Assembly: GCA_963821735.1 (NCBI GenBank)
Contig: CAWGFK010000070.1
Location: 248,001 to 312,000 of the forward strand
Source: Laspinema sp963821735
Lineage (GTDB): Bacteria; Cyanobacteriota; Cyanobacteriia; Cyanobacteriales; Laspinemataceae
DNA: 64,000 nt
Reading direction: 5' to 3'
This document shows, piece by piece, positions 50,846-59,962 of this stretch. Below the pieces are notes generated by a model. It did not search any database. It saw nothing but the letters and a program-made list of their open reading frames with translations, and had not been told where the DNA came from. Both the position numbers and the translations under genes were made by a program. Numbering within the stretch: position 1 is the first letter of the stretch; each line of letters opens with the position of its first letter.

Positions 50846-51940
50846 ATGCCGTCTGTTATCCGCGTCAATCTGCCCCAGGACTCTTATGATATTGCGATCG
50901 CCCCTCAATCCTTAGATCAACTCGGGGAGCAAATGCAGCCTTTAAAGTTGGGGAAAAAAGTCTTAGTGGTGTCCAACCCAGTGGTGGATCGACGGTATGG
51001 CGACTGCCTCCGGTCCTCCTTAACTGCCGCCGGATTTGACGTCTCCACCTGCATCCTGATGGCAGGAGAACAATACAAAACCCTGCGATCCATCCAAAAA
51101 ATTTACGATGCGGCCCTGGAACAGCGTTTAGAACGGTCCTCCACAATGGTTGCTTTAGGTGGTGGGGTTGTGGGAGATATGACCGGATTTGCGGCAGCGA
51201 CTTGGTTGCGCGGGATTAATTTTGTCCAAGTTCCCACCACCCTGTTAGCAATGGTGGATGCTTCAATTGGAGGCAAAACCGGGGTGAATCATCCCCAGGG
51301 GAAAAATCTGATTGGGGCGTTTTATCAACCGAAGTTAGTGGCGATCGACCCCGAGGTGCTAAAAACCCTCCCAGCCCGGGAATTTCGAGCCGGAATGGCC
51401 GAGGTGATTAAATATGGGGTGATTTGGGATGCGGAATTATTCACTCAGATGGAACAGGCAAAGCGGTTGGATCAGTTACGCTATGTCGATGCGGGATTTT
51501 TGGAAGAAATTCTCGCCCGTTCTTGTCAAAGTAAAGCCGATGTTGTGGGCAAAGATGAAAAAGAAGCGGGATTGCGGGCGATTCTGAATTATGGGCATAC
51601 CATTGGTCATGCGGTGGAAAGTTTGACGCATTATAAGGGGACGAATCATGGGGAAGCGGTGGCGATCGGGATGGTGGCGGCATCGCGGTTAGCGGTGGCG
51701 TTGGGACTGTGGGATGAGGAGTGCAACGCCCGTCAGTTTGCCTTGATTGAGAAAGCTGGGTTGCCGACGAAATTACCGGAAGGATTGAATCTTGAGGAAA
51801 TTATTGACACCCTGCAAACTGATAAAAAGGTGAAAGATGGACAAGTGCGGTTTGTGTTACCGACGCAAATTGGGGCTGCAACTGTGAGCGATCGCGTGAC
51901 GTCAGATCTAATTCGCCAGATATTGCCTGGAATGCAGTAA
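50846..51940 (+). CDS. aroB: 3-dehydroquinate synthase
   Basis: 364 residues from the ATG at 50846 (MPSVIRVNLPQDSYDIAI). It converts DAHP to 3-dehydroquinate, step two of the shikimate pathway, using NAD+ and a divalent metal. Motifs: ALGGGVVGDMTGFAAATWLR, VPTTLLAMVDASIGGKTGVN, metal ligands in AEVIKYGVIWD, LNYGHTIGHAVE and NHGEAVAIGM. Normal length and complete. The frame also opens at a GTG at 50828, but the ATG matches the family start. Confidence 0.95.
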   Translation: MPSVIRVNLPQDSYDIAIAPQSLDQLGEQMQPLKLGKKVLVVSNPVVDRRYGDCLRSSLTAAGFDVSTCILMAGEQYKTLRSIQKIYDAALEQRLERSSTMVALGGGVVGDMTGFAAATWLRGINFVQVPTTLLAMVDASIGGKTGVNHPQGKNLIGAFYQPKLVAIDPEVLKTLPAREFRAGMAEVIKYGVIWDAELFTQMEQAKRLDQLRYVDAGFLEEILARSCQSKADVVGKDEKEAGLRAILNYGHTIGHAVESLTHYKGTNHGEAVAIGMVAASRLAVALGLWDEECNARQFALIEKAGLPTKLPEGLNLEEIIDTLQTDKKVKDGQVRFVLPTQIGAATVSDRVTSDLIRQILPGMQ

Positions 51941-51978
51941 CGCCGGTTCACCTGGGAGAGTCCGCAAAAGGGGATGCC

Positions 51979-52428
51979 ATGAGCAAATATGACAAACTGT
52001 TCCAAACTTACGCGAAATCAACGGAAAAACTCACGCCGATAGAGGCGTTGTTTGCCATTACGTTGATTGTGGTTTATGCCGATGGTCAAATGTCTGAACA
52101 ACAATCGGAGTTACTCCATGAGTTGATGGCAAGTGGGGCGATGAGAGGGTATGTGGAAGAAGATATCTACAAAATTTCGGCCAAAGTTGATAGAATTTGG
52201 GACCGTCAAGGGACTTCGGCTTTGTTTAATGCAGCCATTGAAGCCCTTCCCGATGATATGGTTGAAGATGCCTTTGCCGTAGCGGCAGCCTTTGCCATTG
52301 TTGATGGGAAAGTGACGCCAGAAGAGTCGGTATATTTGGAAAAACTGGCTCAAGCGCTGAAAATTCCCGCAGAAACGGCACCGCGACTGATTGCTGAAGC
52401 TTGGGACAATTATCGGCGATCGGAATAA
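51979..52428 (+). CDS. TerB-family protein
   Basis: 149 residues, all helical. TPIEALFAITLIVVYADGQM and VEDAFAVAAAFAIVDGKVTP are the paired acidic-loop repeats (ADG.M, VDGKV) of TerB-like domains, which bind metal. It is widespread in cyanobacteria; the role is not known, and tellurite resistance should not be assumed. It starts 38 bp after aroB in the same direction, probably co-transcribed. Confidence 0.8.
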   Translation: MSKYDKLFQTYAKSTEKLTPIEALFAITLIVVYADGQMSEQQSELLHELMASGAMRGYVEEDIYKISAKVDRIWDRQGTSALFNAAIEALPDDMVEDAFAVAAAFAIVDGKVTPEESVYLEKLAQALKIPAETAPRLIAEAWDNYRRSE

Positions 52429-52525
52429 GGTAGGGCATAGGTGGGGCGATCGCTCAATTTTTGAAGTGGGGGGAAGTGTGAAGCGGACTCACTCCTGTCT
52501 TAATTCCACCCATGATTGAGACACC

Positions 52526-54034
52526 CTATAGCAACGCCTCACCAAAATACTGCCCATAAACACCGCAACTGACTTTCATCCGATGATTTTCTATCTTGAC
52601 TAAACCCATTTCTTGTAATCTTAATAGTTCTAACTGTCGGCCTTTCACCGGAAACTCTTCGCGCAACACCTGTCGAAACGCTTCCATCAACGGGGAATGT
52701 TTTTGAAGAAATCTTAACTGTTCGTGCAGGTGTTCCCGATAAATTCCTGTCTCTGTCGCCGCTGTTTCTATTAACGAGTGGAGAGACATTGCTTGAATTG
52801 TGATTAAATAGAAAGCAAGTCGGACTAAATAGGGATAACCTCCGAGTAGCTGCATCAAATTATCAATTTGTCTGGAGGAAAACTCCAGTCCATGCCTTGC
52901 TGCCAACTCGTCCACTTGCTCTGCTGTAAAGGGCAATAATTCAATCGGCATTCCGATATTCAATGAGTCAACAGTGCCAGCAATTTCTACATTGCATTGT
53001 CGGGACTTAACCATCACCAATCGCAGCTTTTGCCAAAGGGTGCTATCCTGACTTTCCTCATACCAGTAGCGCAGCAATCCAAAAAAGTCACAAGCCAGTT
53101 CTGGATAGGCTAAAATGCGATCGCACTCATCCAATGCCAACACCAAAGCTGTATCGATCTGCGGCAGGAGATACTTTTGAAAATAATCGGTGCAACTTTC
53201 TAAACTGCCAAGATTTTCATCCCAATATTCATTGAGCTTTGATTCTAGCTTAAGCTGCTGAGTGATGCGGGTGCAGAACCATCGGAAAAATTTGTCTCCA
53301 CAGGTGAAGGCGCTGCTACCCGCTTGCTGTAAGTTTAACCGCACTGCGCGATCGTTATTTTCTGTGGCATGGGCGATAATTCTTTCTAATAGAGAAGTTT
53401 TCCCCATTTTTTTCGCCGCTGAAATCTGGAGGTAAGCTCCAGGTTTGGCCAATTCTCGATGACAGAGAAAATCGGAGCTTCTCAAAATATAAAATGGAGA
53501 AGTTACAGAAACTTTGCTCTGCGGATATTCTAAATGGGGTGCTGAGATTAAATTGGGAATTGGATTTAACGGTTCAGAGGCATGAGAGGGTGAAATCCTG
53601 AAGGAAAGGGGTTTAAGTTTCTTTTGGATTAAATTTCCTAAGCTGTTATTACTTTCATCAAATCCTTCTCCTCCGTCTTGCTGATGACCTTCAGTCATTG
53701 AAGAAAACTCTGAAGCGGAGAATTTGCGTTTGATGGTGTCAATTAAAGGTTTATTTACCCGATACGCTTTTGCCATTCGCCCTGCCAGAATCGCGAGACA
53801 ATTGCTTTTAGTAATGGGTTCTCCCAGAACGTCAGCGAGCAAATTCCATAACTTGGGAGCCACGTTTTGACTCACGTAATCGCTACTGTAGTTATGCTCT
53901 GATGCGATGGTGCGATAAGTTTTTTGCTGCAAAGATCCAGCCAAAACTATCCGTTGGGTGTCTGAAAGAGATTGTCCCGTTTTTTCTTTCACTAAGACAT
54001 CAACAAGCAGGATGATAGATTCGATATTCTTCAT
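52526..54034 (-). CDS. HTH-AAA ATPase of the cyanobacterial AAA-like (vMAP-associated) type
   Basis: 502 residues from the ATG at 54034 (MKNIESIILLVDVLVKEKTG). The N-terminal ~110 residues form the helix-turn-helix domain seen at the N-terminus of vWA-MoxR-associated proteins (LSDTQRIVLAGSLQQKTYRT, then IASEHNYSSDYVSQNVAPKL). An AAA-like (AAA_35) ATPase follows, with Walker A SAAKKMGKTSLLERI, Walker B LVLALDECDRILAYPELACD and a winged-helix tail (EEFPVKGRQLELLRLQEMGL). Related proteins carry an effector such as caspase or WD40; none is fused here. A conflict-system or signalling role is inferred from family context. Confidence 0.75.
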   Translation of the reverse strand: MKNIESIILLVDVLVKEKTGQSLSDTQRIVLAGSLQQKTYRTIASEHNYSSDYVSQNVAPKLWNLLADVLGEPITKSNCLAILAGRMAKAYRVNKPLIDTIKRKFSASEFSSMTEGHQQDGGEGFDESNNSLGNLIQKKLKPLSFRISPSHASEPLNPIPNLISAPHLEYPQSKVSVTSPFYILRSSDFLCHRELAKPGAYLQISAAKKMGKTSLLERIIAHATENNDRAVRLNLQQAGSSAFTCGDKFFRWFCTRITQQLKLESKLNEYWDENLGSLESCTDYFQKYLLPQIDTALVLALDECDRILAYPELACDFFGLLRYWYEESQDSTLWQKLRLVMVKSRQCNVEIAGTVDSLNIGMPIELLPFTAEQVDELAARHGLEFSSRQIDNLMQLLGGYPYLVRLAFYLITIQAMSLHSLIETAATETGIYREHLHEQLRFLQKHSPLMEAFRQVLREEFPVKGRQLELLRLQEMGLVKIENHRMKVSCGVYGQYFGEALL

Positions 54035-54368
54035 TTCAACATTACGGGATATCAAAGCGATCGGATGTAGCGATTTGTCCCCCGGTTCTGGGCGATGGTG
54101 GCAACAATGGGGAATTTCATCCCAACAAAGTTTTGAGCGTTGAATGGCGATCGCCTCCACTGGCGGGGCAATTCATGCTCATGCACCAACACTTCATGGA
54201 CTTACATCCTTTCTATCATAACCAATGCACCACCAAAATCACCATCCCTGCATGACTGCGGCTACCCCCTTTCAGTGGATAGACCCTCCAAACCTTCGCA
54301 AAAAAAAATCCCAGTTAGATCTGGGACTTTTTTAATAATGTCAGCTAGGATATCGAAGAGTTTCTTTC
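54035..54368. other. Intergenic with a terminator
   Basis: Upstream of the HTH-AAA gene and downstream of the PEP-CTERM gene. Only the terminator at 54301-54334 stands out. Confidence 0.5.
54301..54334 (-). terminator. Bidirectional intrinsic terminator
   Basis: AAAAAAAATCCCAGTTAGAT followed by CTGGGACTTTTTT: stem TCCCAG/CTGGGA with A-run and T-run on either side. Ends the PEP-CTERM transcript on the minus strand. Confidence 0.75.
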
Positions 54369-55094
54369 CTATGCGGAACACTTTGAAAGCTTTCTCTTGG
54401 TGAGTAAACCGCTAACACCCATTAATGCTAAGGCAGCAACCGTACCGGGTTCGGGAACGTCCGCAGGGGGTGTGGCTGAGTTAGGGGTTGCATTAAGGGA
54501 AATATTATCCAACTGGAAATTAGCTGGTCCGGTATAGGATTCAGGGATAAACTGGCGGAAGTTTAAGCGGACTGTTTGGCCAGCAAATGAGGAGACATCG
54601 AAAGTATTAGCAACCCAGCCTAAATCAGTGTCAGAAGCTCCATTCATCATGACCGATTGGCTGAACAGCGTTTGCAGTAAGTTGTTGCTGAGGTCGAGAA
54701 TAGAGATTTCAAAGAGGCGATTCAAGGTACTGGGAATACCTAAGCTGTTATATTGAATTCGGTGATTCGTTGTTAGCGTTGCTGTATTATTGGCTGCGAT
54801 CGCGAAGTCTTGAAACAGATTGTATTCTAGTCCTGCGGCCCCATCAAAACCGTTATAAGCGCTGAAGTTGCCATCTAGGGGGGAGGTAATACCAAAAAAT
54901 CCGCCTCCAGAACCGCCTACATTCCAAGGGGTTAATTGATCAGCAATATTTGTCGTAGTAGTCCACCCGGTAAAGTCCCCTGTCTCAAAGCCGCCATTTT
55001 GCAACAGCTCGAACGCATTGGCTGGATTCGCGTCGAGAACTGCGAGGGAAGCTACACCAGCGACAATACTAAGGGAGATTAGTTTTTTCAGCAT
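54369..55094 (-). CDS. PEP-CTERM sorting domain protein
   Basis: 241 residues. Signal peptide LISLSIVAGVASLAVLDANP(ANA); beta-sandwich region starting LLQNGGFETGDFTGWTTTTN, as in carbohydrate-binding modules; and a C-terminal PEP-CTERM signal (VPEPGTVAALALMGVSGLLT then KRK). The PEP-CTERM/EpsH-type exosortase system removes this tail and links the protein to exopolysaccharide production. No exosortase is in the window. Single-gene unit with its own terminator. Confidence 0.9.
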   Translation of the reverse strand: MLKKLISLSIVAGVASLAVLDANPANAFELLQNGGFETGDFTGWTTTTNIADQLTPWNVGGSGGGFFGITSPLDGNFSAYNGFDGAAGLEYNLFQDFAIAANNTATLTTNHRIQYNSLGIPSTLNRLFEISILDLSNNLLQTLFSQSVMMNGASDTDLGWVANTFDVSSFAGQTVRLNFRQFIPESYTGPANFQLDNISLNATPNSATPPADVPEPGTVAALALMGVSGLLTKRKLSKCSA

Positions 55095-55793
55095 GATTAT
55101 TTGACTCCTGGGAGTGGTTTTGCTTTTCAGTTTGATGTCTTTACAGTCTTAATCTGACACCTATCTTTTGTTTCGTCATTCTATAAAAGTTGACTTCTAC
55201 GATTGTTTGACTTCTAAACGTCCTTTATCAAATCTTTTTACAACAATCGATCGCCTACATTGACTCTTCACAAAAGAAGAGCTAATTCTGGGAATTAAAA
55301 CGCAAATCCCGCCTATTTCATTAAAAATGATTTTTGTCAAGCCCTTAAAGTTGATTGATTAAAAATTCAATCAATCTGTTTGACCTGGATCTTCCGGTTG
55401 GGAGCGAGGGTATCGCCCCACAGCACTCCTACTCGCTTCCCTCAACTCAGGGGATGTTGGACTTTGGGGAGTCTTTCCACTCCCGTCACCTAAAAAAAAG
55501 CGATCGCCGCCCTTGGAGAGAAAAGATATTGTGCACTTGTTCCGGGAAGAGGCGGAGAATTATCACCGGCGCACCCCATAGCAACAACACCCCGTCAGAC
55601 GGGGCGGCTACATTAATTACTTATAGTTATCGAAAATGATGTAAAAATTTAATATTATTATGGCTTGCCCAATGGCAGCTTTAGGCAATCACCGAAGTGC
55701 GATCGCCCCCCTGCTCTTTTTCTCCCCTTAGAAAGCGGACAGTCAGAGGAAAAATCAAGAAAGTGACAGGGGGGCGCGGTTCACTTCGATGCT
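55095..55793. other. Intergenic, no gene seen
   Basis: About 700 bp. T/A-rich promoter-like sequence lies near the PEP-CTERM start, and a frame at 55355-55639 has no motif support. Sequence around 55585-55610 (ACACCCCGTCAGACGGGGCG) can form a short hairpin. Confidence 0.45.
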
Positions 55794-56129
55794 CTAGCCA
55801 ACCATACTCTCTATACTCAGCGGCACCATATCGCCGCCAGTGGTTAAGCCTAATAACATGGGTTCTTGGGGTTGAATCACTTTGCCGGTGAGGACACACC
55901 GTTCCTCTCGGTGGGCCGTCGCATCTAAACTGGCGCGAATATCGTCTCTCGAAAATGAAGGTCGATACTCTCCTGATTTTTGCTGGACATAATTCCAGAG
56001 GACATCTCGAATTAAGGCTTGATAGCCTTGATTGCCAGAAATGGCTTTGAGGCTTTCTTTCAGAGATCTCTCTAAGCGGATGCTGGTGACTTCCATTTCG
56101 GTGGTGGGTGTTCGAGTAATCGCGGACAT
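55794..56129 (-). CDS. Ribbon-helix-helix-like small protein
   Basis: 111 residues. EVTSIRLERSLKESLKAISG followed by NQGYQALIRDVLWNYVQQKS has the strand-helix-helix pattern of MetJ/Arc/CopG-type DNA-binding proteins. The C-terminal half (CVLTGKVIQPQEPMLLGLTT) is a separate small beta-rich segment. Likely a transcription regulator or antitoxin-like protein, but no toxin partner is adjacent. Confidence 0.6.
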   Translation of the reverse strand: MSAITRTPTTEMEVTSIRLERSLKESLKAISGNQGYQALIRDVLWNYVQQKSGEYRPSFSRDDIRASLDATAHREERCVLTGKVIQPQEPMLLGLTTGGDMVPLSIESMVG

Positions 56130-56569
56130 AACTTTTTTCCTCAGAAGGGTTTACATTCTCTGTAATATTAGTGTAGTATGTTTGGTGGAGAATTCAAGTC
56201 CTTGCTTTCAAAAAATCTAAACGTGAACTTTTTACCCCTCCTTCCTACAATCACCGGACAGTATGCCAATGGCTTGGGTCCGTGATGTTGATGCAGGCGA
56301 TCGCCTCATGACATCGGCTATAGCTTTGGTGTCCATTGGGCCGGTTGAGTATCATAGGAATGCGGGCCGAGGTTTCGAGATGAGCGAGGATTTTAAATCC
56401 GAGTTAGGTCAGCTATCAGCATGGCCAAATATTCATAGCAGAAGCGGGAGGGATAGGCATCAAGTGCCTAATCCACCTAGGACGAGAAGACCCTAATAAT
56501 AAGAGTTTTTTCAGCCCCCGCTTCCCCTGAATCAGGAAGTGGGGGCTGTTTTTTTTAAGGAGTCGAGTC
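56130..56569 (+). promoter_or_regulatory. Leader region with candidate promoter and structured RNA upstream of the HNH gene
   Basis: A candidate promoter, -35 TTGGTG (56326-56331), 18-nt spacer, -10 TATCAT (56350-56355), would start an RNA near 56362. That RNA holds a hairpin ATAGGCATCAAGTGCCTAT-like (stem TAGGCA/TGCCTA, about 56452-56468) and ends in the strong terminator at 56512-56556. It would be about 190 nt long. It may be a free small RNA or an attenuator for the HNH gene. I recognise no known riboswitch class. Confidence 0.45.
56512..56556 (+). terminator. Strong intrinsic terminator immediately before the HNH start codon
   Basis: CAGCCCCC/GGGGGCTG with a further CTTCC/GGAAG pairing, then eight T. 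The ribosome-binding site AAGGAG (56557-56562) begins at the last T, and the GTG start is at 56570, so there is no room for another promoter between terminator and gene. Confidence 0.85.
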
Positions 56570-57118
56570 GTGAACAGCGTAACGGATGTGTTAGCAAAAT
56601 CGGTGGTAGTGTTTTCTAAAAACTACTTACCGATTAGCCGAGTCAACATTAAGCGAGCAATTGTCCTGTTAATTGCAGGCAAGGCAGAACCGTTGGAGTT
56701 AAGCGATGGCAGCAATAGCTACGATTTTGACCTAGAGACCCCTCAACGGTATGAGGTGCGATCGCCCTCTCAAGTGGTGATGGTTCCTCCCCATATCCGC
56801 CTGACCATTACGGGGACTGAACGGATTTGGAAGGTGCCTCCGGTCAACCGTCGCGAAGTTCTCAAACGGGACCACCATGCCTGTCAATACTGCGGCAGTA
56901 CGAAACATTTAACCCTGGATCATGTCTTGCCTAAATCCCGAGGCGGCAGTCATAGTTGGGATAATGTCGTAACCGCTTGCATGAGTTGCAATTCTCGCAA
57001 GGGCGATCGCACTCCGATGGAAGCTGGAATGTCCCTCAAAAGCAAACTCAAGGCCCCCATCCACCCGGCAATCTCATTTGCAGAACAATTCTGGAGTGAT
57101 TTGAAGGGTTCCGAGTGA
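56570..57118 (+). CDS. HNH endonuclease
   Basis: 182 residues from the GTG at 56570 (AAGGAG seven bases upstream). The N-terminal half (VVVFSKNYLPISRVNIKRAI, then VLLIAGKAEPLE) is a conserved cyanobacterial extension. The C-terminal HNH motif has the zinc-ribbon cysteines CQYCGSTKHLTLDHVLPKSR, later GGSHSWDNVVTACMSCNSRK. It is probably a DNA-cutting nuclease; its biological role is not known although this family is widely conserved. Expression must pass the terminator just upstream. Confidence 0.88.
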   Translation: MNSVTDVLAKSVVVFSKNYLPISRVNIKRAIVLLIAGKAEPLELSDGSNSYDFDLETPQRYEVRSPSQVVMVPPHIRLTITGTERIWKVPPVNRREVLKRDHHACQYCGSTKHLTLDHVLPKSRGGSHSWDNVVTACMSCNSRKGDRTPMEAGMSLKSKLKAPIHPAISFAEQFWSDLKGSE

Positions 57119-57357
57119 GAGCAACCCGGGATTTGATGTACAATTTGTACACATTTTTTGGAGAAAAGCTCAAGGGAAGAGGTTTAGACCGAGTGAATCT
57201 GAGATTGGGAATTGCCAATCGTTCAATAAATTTTTGATGTTGCACAATTCTATAGCCTATATCCGCCCCTTTTTGTGAATCACATAAGTTCGGGCGGCTC
57301 AGACTCTCACTCAAGGACGAAGCAAGAATAACTCACAAAGACGAGAGATCACTGGCA

Positions 57358-57753
57358 ATGCTGAAGTTCATTTATACTGAAACCGGCTTTAACCTAGAGC
57401 GTCTGCCTGACTCCATTGAGGAAGTCGTGGCGACCCGTGCCGTGGTGGCGATGCGAGTGGGTGAAAGCATCGCGATCGCACCCTCTAGCGCGTCGTTTTT
57501 GCTGCCTGCCGATTTGCCCGCACTGACATTTCTGGAAGCTGAGGCATTAAACGATCCAGGCGACATGATTTCGATCTGCGTTGCCGATCGCGAGTATGTG
57601 GAAGTCAGCTTACGGGGGACTTGGATCTCTACGGATTCCCAGAACGATTTTGGGGTTTTTGTCACCGCCTTGAGCGATCGGGCTGAGTTCTATATCCTCA
57701 AATGTTCCGAGGAAGCGAATGCGGGAGTTTCCTTACTTAAGGAAGTCGATTAA
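57358..57753 (+). CDS. Conserved cyanobacterial hypothetical protein
   Basis: 131 residues. MLKFIYTETGFNLERLPDSI, VVAMRVGESIAIAPSSASFL and YVEVSLRGTWISTDSQNDFG resemble a family of small cyanobacterial proteins sometimes named after Anabaena alr0857. No enzymatic motif is visible. It stands alone, 239 bp after the HNH gene in the same direction. Confidence 0.65.
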   Translation: MLKFIYTETGFNLERLPDSIEEVVATRAVVAMRVGESIAIAPSSASFLLPADLPALTFLEAEALNDPGDMISICVADREYVEVSLRGTWISTDSQNDFGVFVTALSDRAEFYILKCSEEANAGVSLLKEVD

Positions 57754-57844
57754 AGGGAATGAACCCAGGGTGATTTGCAGCCACTGGGTTCATTCTGGGT
57801 GGGCCAATCTTTCTGGGTTTCATTCAGTTAGGCGATCGCCATTT

Positions 57845-58546
57845 TTATTGATTCACTCGTGCACATAATCCTCGACCTTCTTGGACCACAACATCTACAC
57901 AATTTGCATACTCCATCGCCGGAGTATTTCCCGGCTGAAATGTCATGATTGCAGTATTACTGGCCGCATCCCCATATTCCACCAGCAAGTTTTCTTCTAC
58001 AAATCGCAAGGAACTAATGTCTCCCAAGCCATAAGTTGAAAATTCATTAGGAAAGGGTCTCGGTCCCGGAACTTGTACCCGATAAATCGCATATCCTCCC
58101 GGTTGTGGATCAATGACGAAAATGCCACTGGTGGTAGTAGCGGCAAAATAATCCAGGACAACTCCTACTACAATATGTCCCGTCAACGGATTAACCGTGG
58201 CCTCAACAAATAGATCTCCACTCAGTTCGCGATCGACCTGATTTCCTGTTTCTATATCGTAGCTATCCAGCACCAAGACGTTCAGTTCATCTACATCAAT
58301 GGTATAGGTATTTCCCCCCCACTCCCCTCGGAGTTGTTTCCCGTCCGAAATAATCTCGACTTCCGGAGAAAACCTAGGATTGTCGGGTGGTTTCCTCCAG
58401 GGTCGCGTAAATGCAGAATCATAACTTAACCACTCGGGATGAGTCGATTCTATTTTTTCTTGCAGGATAGTCAGCGCTTGATTTTGAGGCGGAGGTTGTT
58501 GGTAGTAGTGGGCCACATTGATTAAAGAAATAAGCATGAATATCAA
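57845..58546 (-). CDS. Hypothetical protein with N-terminal membrane anchor
   Basis: 233 residues. I recognise no family. A short hydrophobic start (MIFMLISLINVAHYY) suggests a signal anchor, though the true start could differ. The rest is beta-rich (LNVLVLDSYDIETGNQVDRE; GYAIYRVQVPGPRPFPNEFS) and may form a propeller-like or lipocalin-like domain outside the membrane. Confidence 0.55.
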   Translation of the reverse strand: MIFMLISLINVAHYYQQPPPQNQALTILQEKIESTHPEWLSYDSAFTRPWRKPPDNPRFSPEVEIISDGKQLRGEWGGNTYTIDVDELNVLVLDSYDIETGNQVDRELSGDLFVEATVNPLTGHIVVGVVLDYFAATTTSGIFVIDPQPGGYAIYRVQVPGPRPFPNEFSTYGLGDISSLRFVEENLLVEYGDAASNTAIMTFQPGNTPAMEYANCVDVVVQEGRGLCARVNQ

Positions 58547-58609
58547 TGAGTCCTCCTGTTGCTTTACAGTGGTTAGATTATAACCACTTTGTGAAAAAAT
58601 TGCAGGAAA

Positions 58610-59269
58610 TTACTGGCGCTGAGAGAGCAAGATTTTCATTTGGGTCTTAAATTCTGTAATTTGTTTCGCAGTGGGTTGGGTTTGCTGCCAACTCTCGCGG
58701 GTCATCAGGCGATCGCACCAATCCTGCAACTGAGGATAATCTTCCAAGGGTAATCCCATACTTGGCAAAAACGGAATCGCAGTTCCAGCGACAATATCCG
58801 CCAGGGTTAGCTGTTGGTCTCCAAAATAGGGGCGATCGGCTAATTTATTTTCAAAAAAGCGTAACACCTGAGCAATATTCTGTTTTGCTTCCTGCAACTT
58901 TTCCGGACTCTCTTGCGAAAACCCCATCCAATCCATCATCAAGGGCCGCATCGGTGGCATCATCTGAGTTAAAGTCAAAACCTCGATCATTTTCACCGTC
59001 CCTAACATCTGCGGATCCGCAGGCAGTAAAGAAGGAGTCGGATATTTTGCCTCTAAGTAATCCAAAATTGCCAAAGACTCGACAATCACAAATCCCTCAT
59101 CTTCCAAAACCGGAACTTGGTGAAACGGGTTGAGTGCCAGAAACTCCCCTTGGAACTGATCACCATCGAGTTTCATCGGGACCAATTCAAAGGGTAGCCC
59201 TTTTTCTAATAAGGAGATCCAAACCCGGCGAGAGTTCAAAGAAATCAGATTGTAGTATAGCTTCAACAT
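58610..59269 (-). CDS. Glutathione S-transferase family protein
   Basis: 219 residues. N-terminal thioredoxin-like domain (LKLYYNLISLNSRRVWISLL; LNPFHQVPVLEDEGFVIVES; the VPVL cis-Pro and ES motif bind glutathione) and C-terminal helical domain (ADRPYFGDQQLTLADIVAGT with the N-capping box). Complete and normal in length. Substrate not predictable. It is the last protein gene before the tRNA array. Confidence 0.88.
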   Translation of the reverse strand: MLKLYYNLISLNSRRVWISLLEKGLPFELVPMKLDGDQFQGEFLALNPFHQVPVLEDEGFVIVESLAILDYLEAKYPTPSLLPADPQMLGTVKMIEVLTLTQMMPPMRPLMMDWMGFSQESPEKLQEAKQNIAQVLRFFENKLADRPYFGDQQLTLADIVAGTAIPFLPSMGLPLEDYPQLQDWCDRLMTRESWQQTQPTAKQITEFKTQMKILLSQRQ

Positions 59270-59758
59270 GGCTTGAGTTTTTAAGATACCCTACTGATTT
59301 TACTCCCATTTGGAACCAAAACTAGCACCGGGCAAGTACAACAATATCGAAGAGAGTCAGCGCAGTCCGTCTTGGCTCAGGGGGATCCATTCCATCCTTC
59401 AGTCTTTCATCATTGTAGTATGTGGATTGAGGGCAGCCTTCTCAAATAACTTGTCAGCTAAAACCCTTTTAAATCAAGCATTTCCATGAAATTTTCAAAA
59501 AACCTCAGAAATTTTTCCAAAACCCCTTGACAGTTTTGTAGTATGTATGTAGTATATAAATATGAGGCGAGAGGGACAGGGCAAAACGCTCTACCCAAAC
59601 GCCCACATCGAACCTTGAAAACTGAATAATCAAAGGGCCATTTAATGAAAACGGAAACAATGGCGGACTCACTGGGTGGGAATCATTCCCTTGAATCATT
59701 GCCACCCCATCAACCGCCAAACTTTTCCAAATTCCATGTAATCTAATGCTGATTTCAT
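59270..59758. other. Intergenic with array promoter and leader
   Basis: About 490 bp between divergent transcripts. The array promoter is at 59527-59555 and a leader of about 195 nt precedes the first tRNA. No ORF is supported. Confidence 0.5.
59527..59555 (+). promoter_or_regulatory. Promoter of the tRNA array
   Basis: -35 TTGACA at 59527-59532, a 17-nt spacer and -10 TAGTAT at 59550-59555: near-consensus sigma70-type. The same two hexamers precede the stand-alone tRNA-Gln. Transcription would start near 59562. Confidence 0.7.
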
Positions 59759-59833
59759 GGGGGTGTAGCTCAGTTAGCGTAGAGCACTTGTCTGTCGAAC
59801 AAGTCGTCGCGGGTTCGAGTCCCGTCACTCCCG
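59759..59833 (+). tRNA. trnD: tRNA-Asp(GTC)
   Basis: First gene of the array. Acceptor GGGGGTG/CACTCCC with discriminator G, anticodon loop CTGTCGA within CTTGT/ACAAG, T-loop TTCGAGT. CCA not encoded. Confidence 0.92.
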
Positions 59834-59881
59834 TTCAGCATAGATTAAATTTGGAAAAAACCCAGATAAACAACTCGATAT

Positions 59882-59953
59882 CGCAGTGTAACTTAATGGT
59901 AAAGTCCCCAGCTCATAACTGGGTAGATGCAGGTTCAAATCCTGCTGCTGCGA
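59882..59953 (+). tRNA. trnM: tRNA-Met(CAT), elongator type
   Basis: Acceptor CGCAGTG/TGCTGCG, anticodon loop CTCATAA within CCCAG/CTGGG, encoded CCA at 59954-59956. The normal first base pair argues against an initiator. It could also be a lysidine-modified Ile tRNA; sequence alone does not decide. Confidence 0.85.
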
Positions 59954-59962
59954 CCAACAAAT

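Noticed and set aside
55355..55639. 94-codon ORF in the intergenic region
   Set aside because: No recognisable motif, no ribosome-binding site and mixed composition.
56480..56500. GGACGAGAAGACCCTA resembles the 23S rRNA segment GGACGGAAAGACCCC
   Set aside because: Only about 13 of 16 bases agree, no surrounding rRNA helix is preserved, and it lies far from the rRNA-like locus. Treated as chance.
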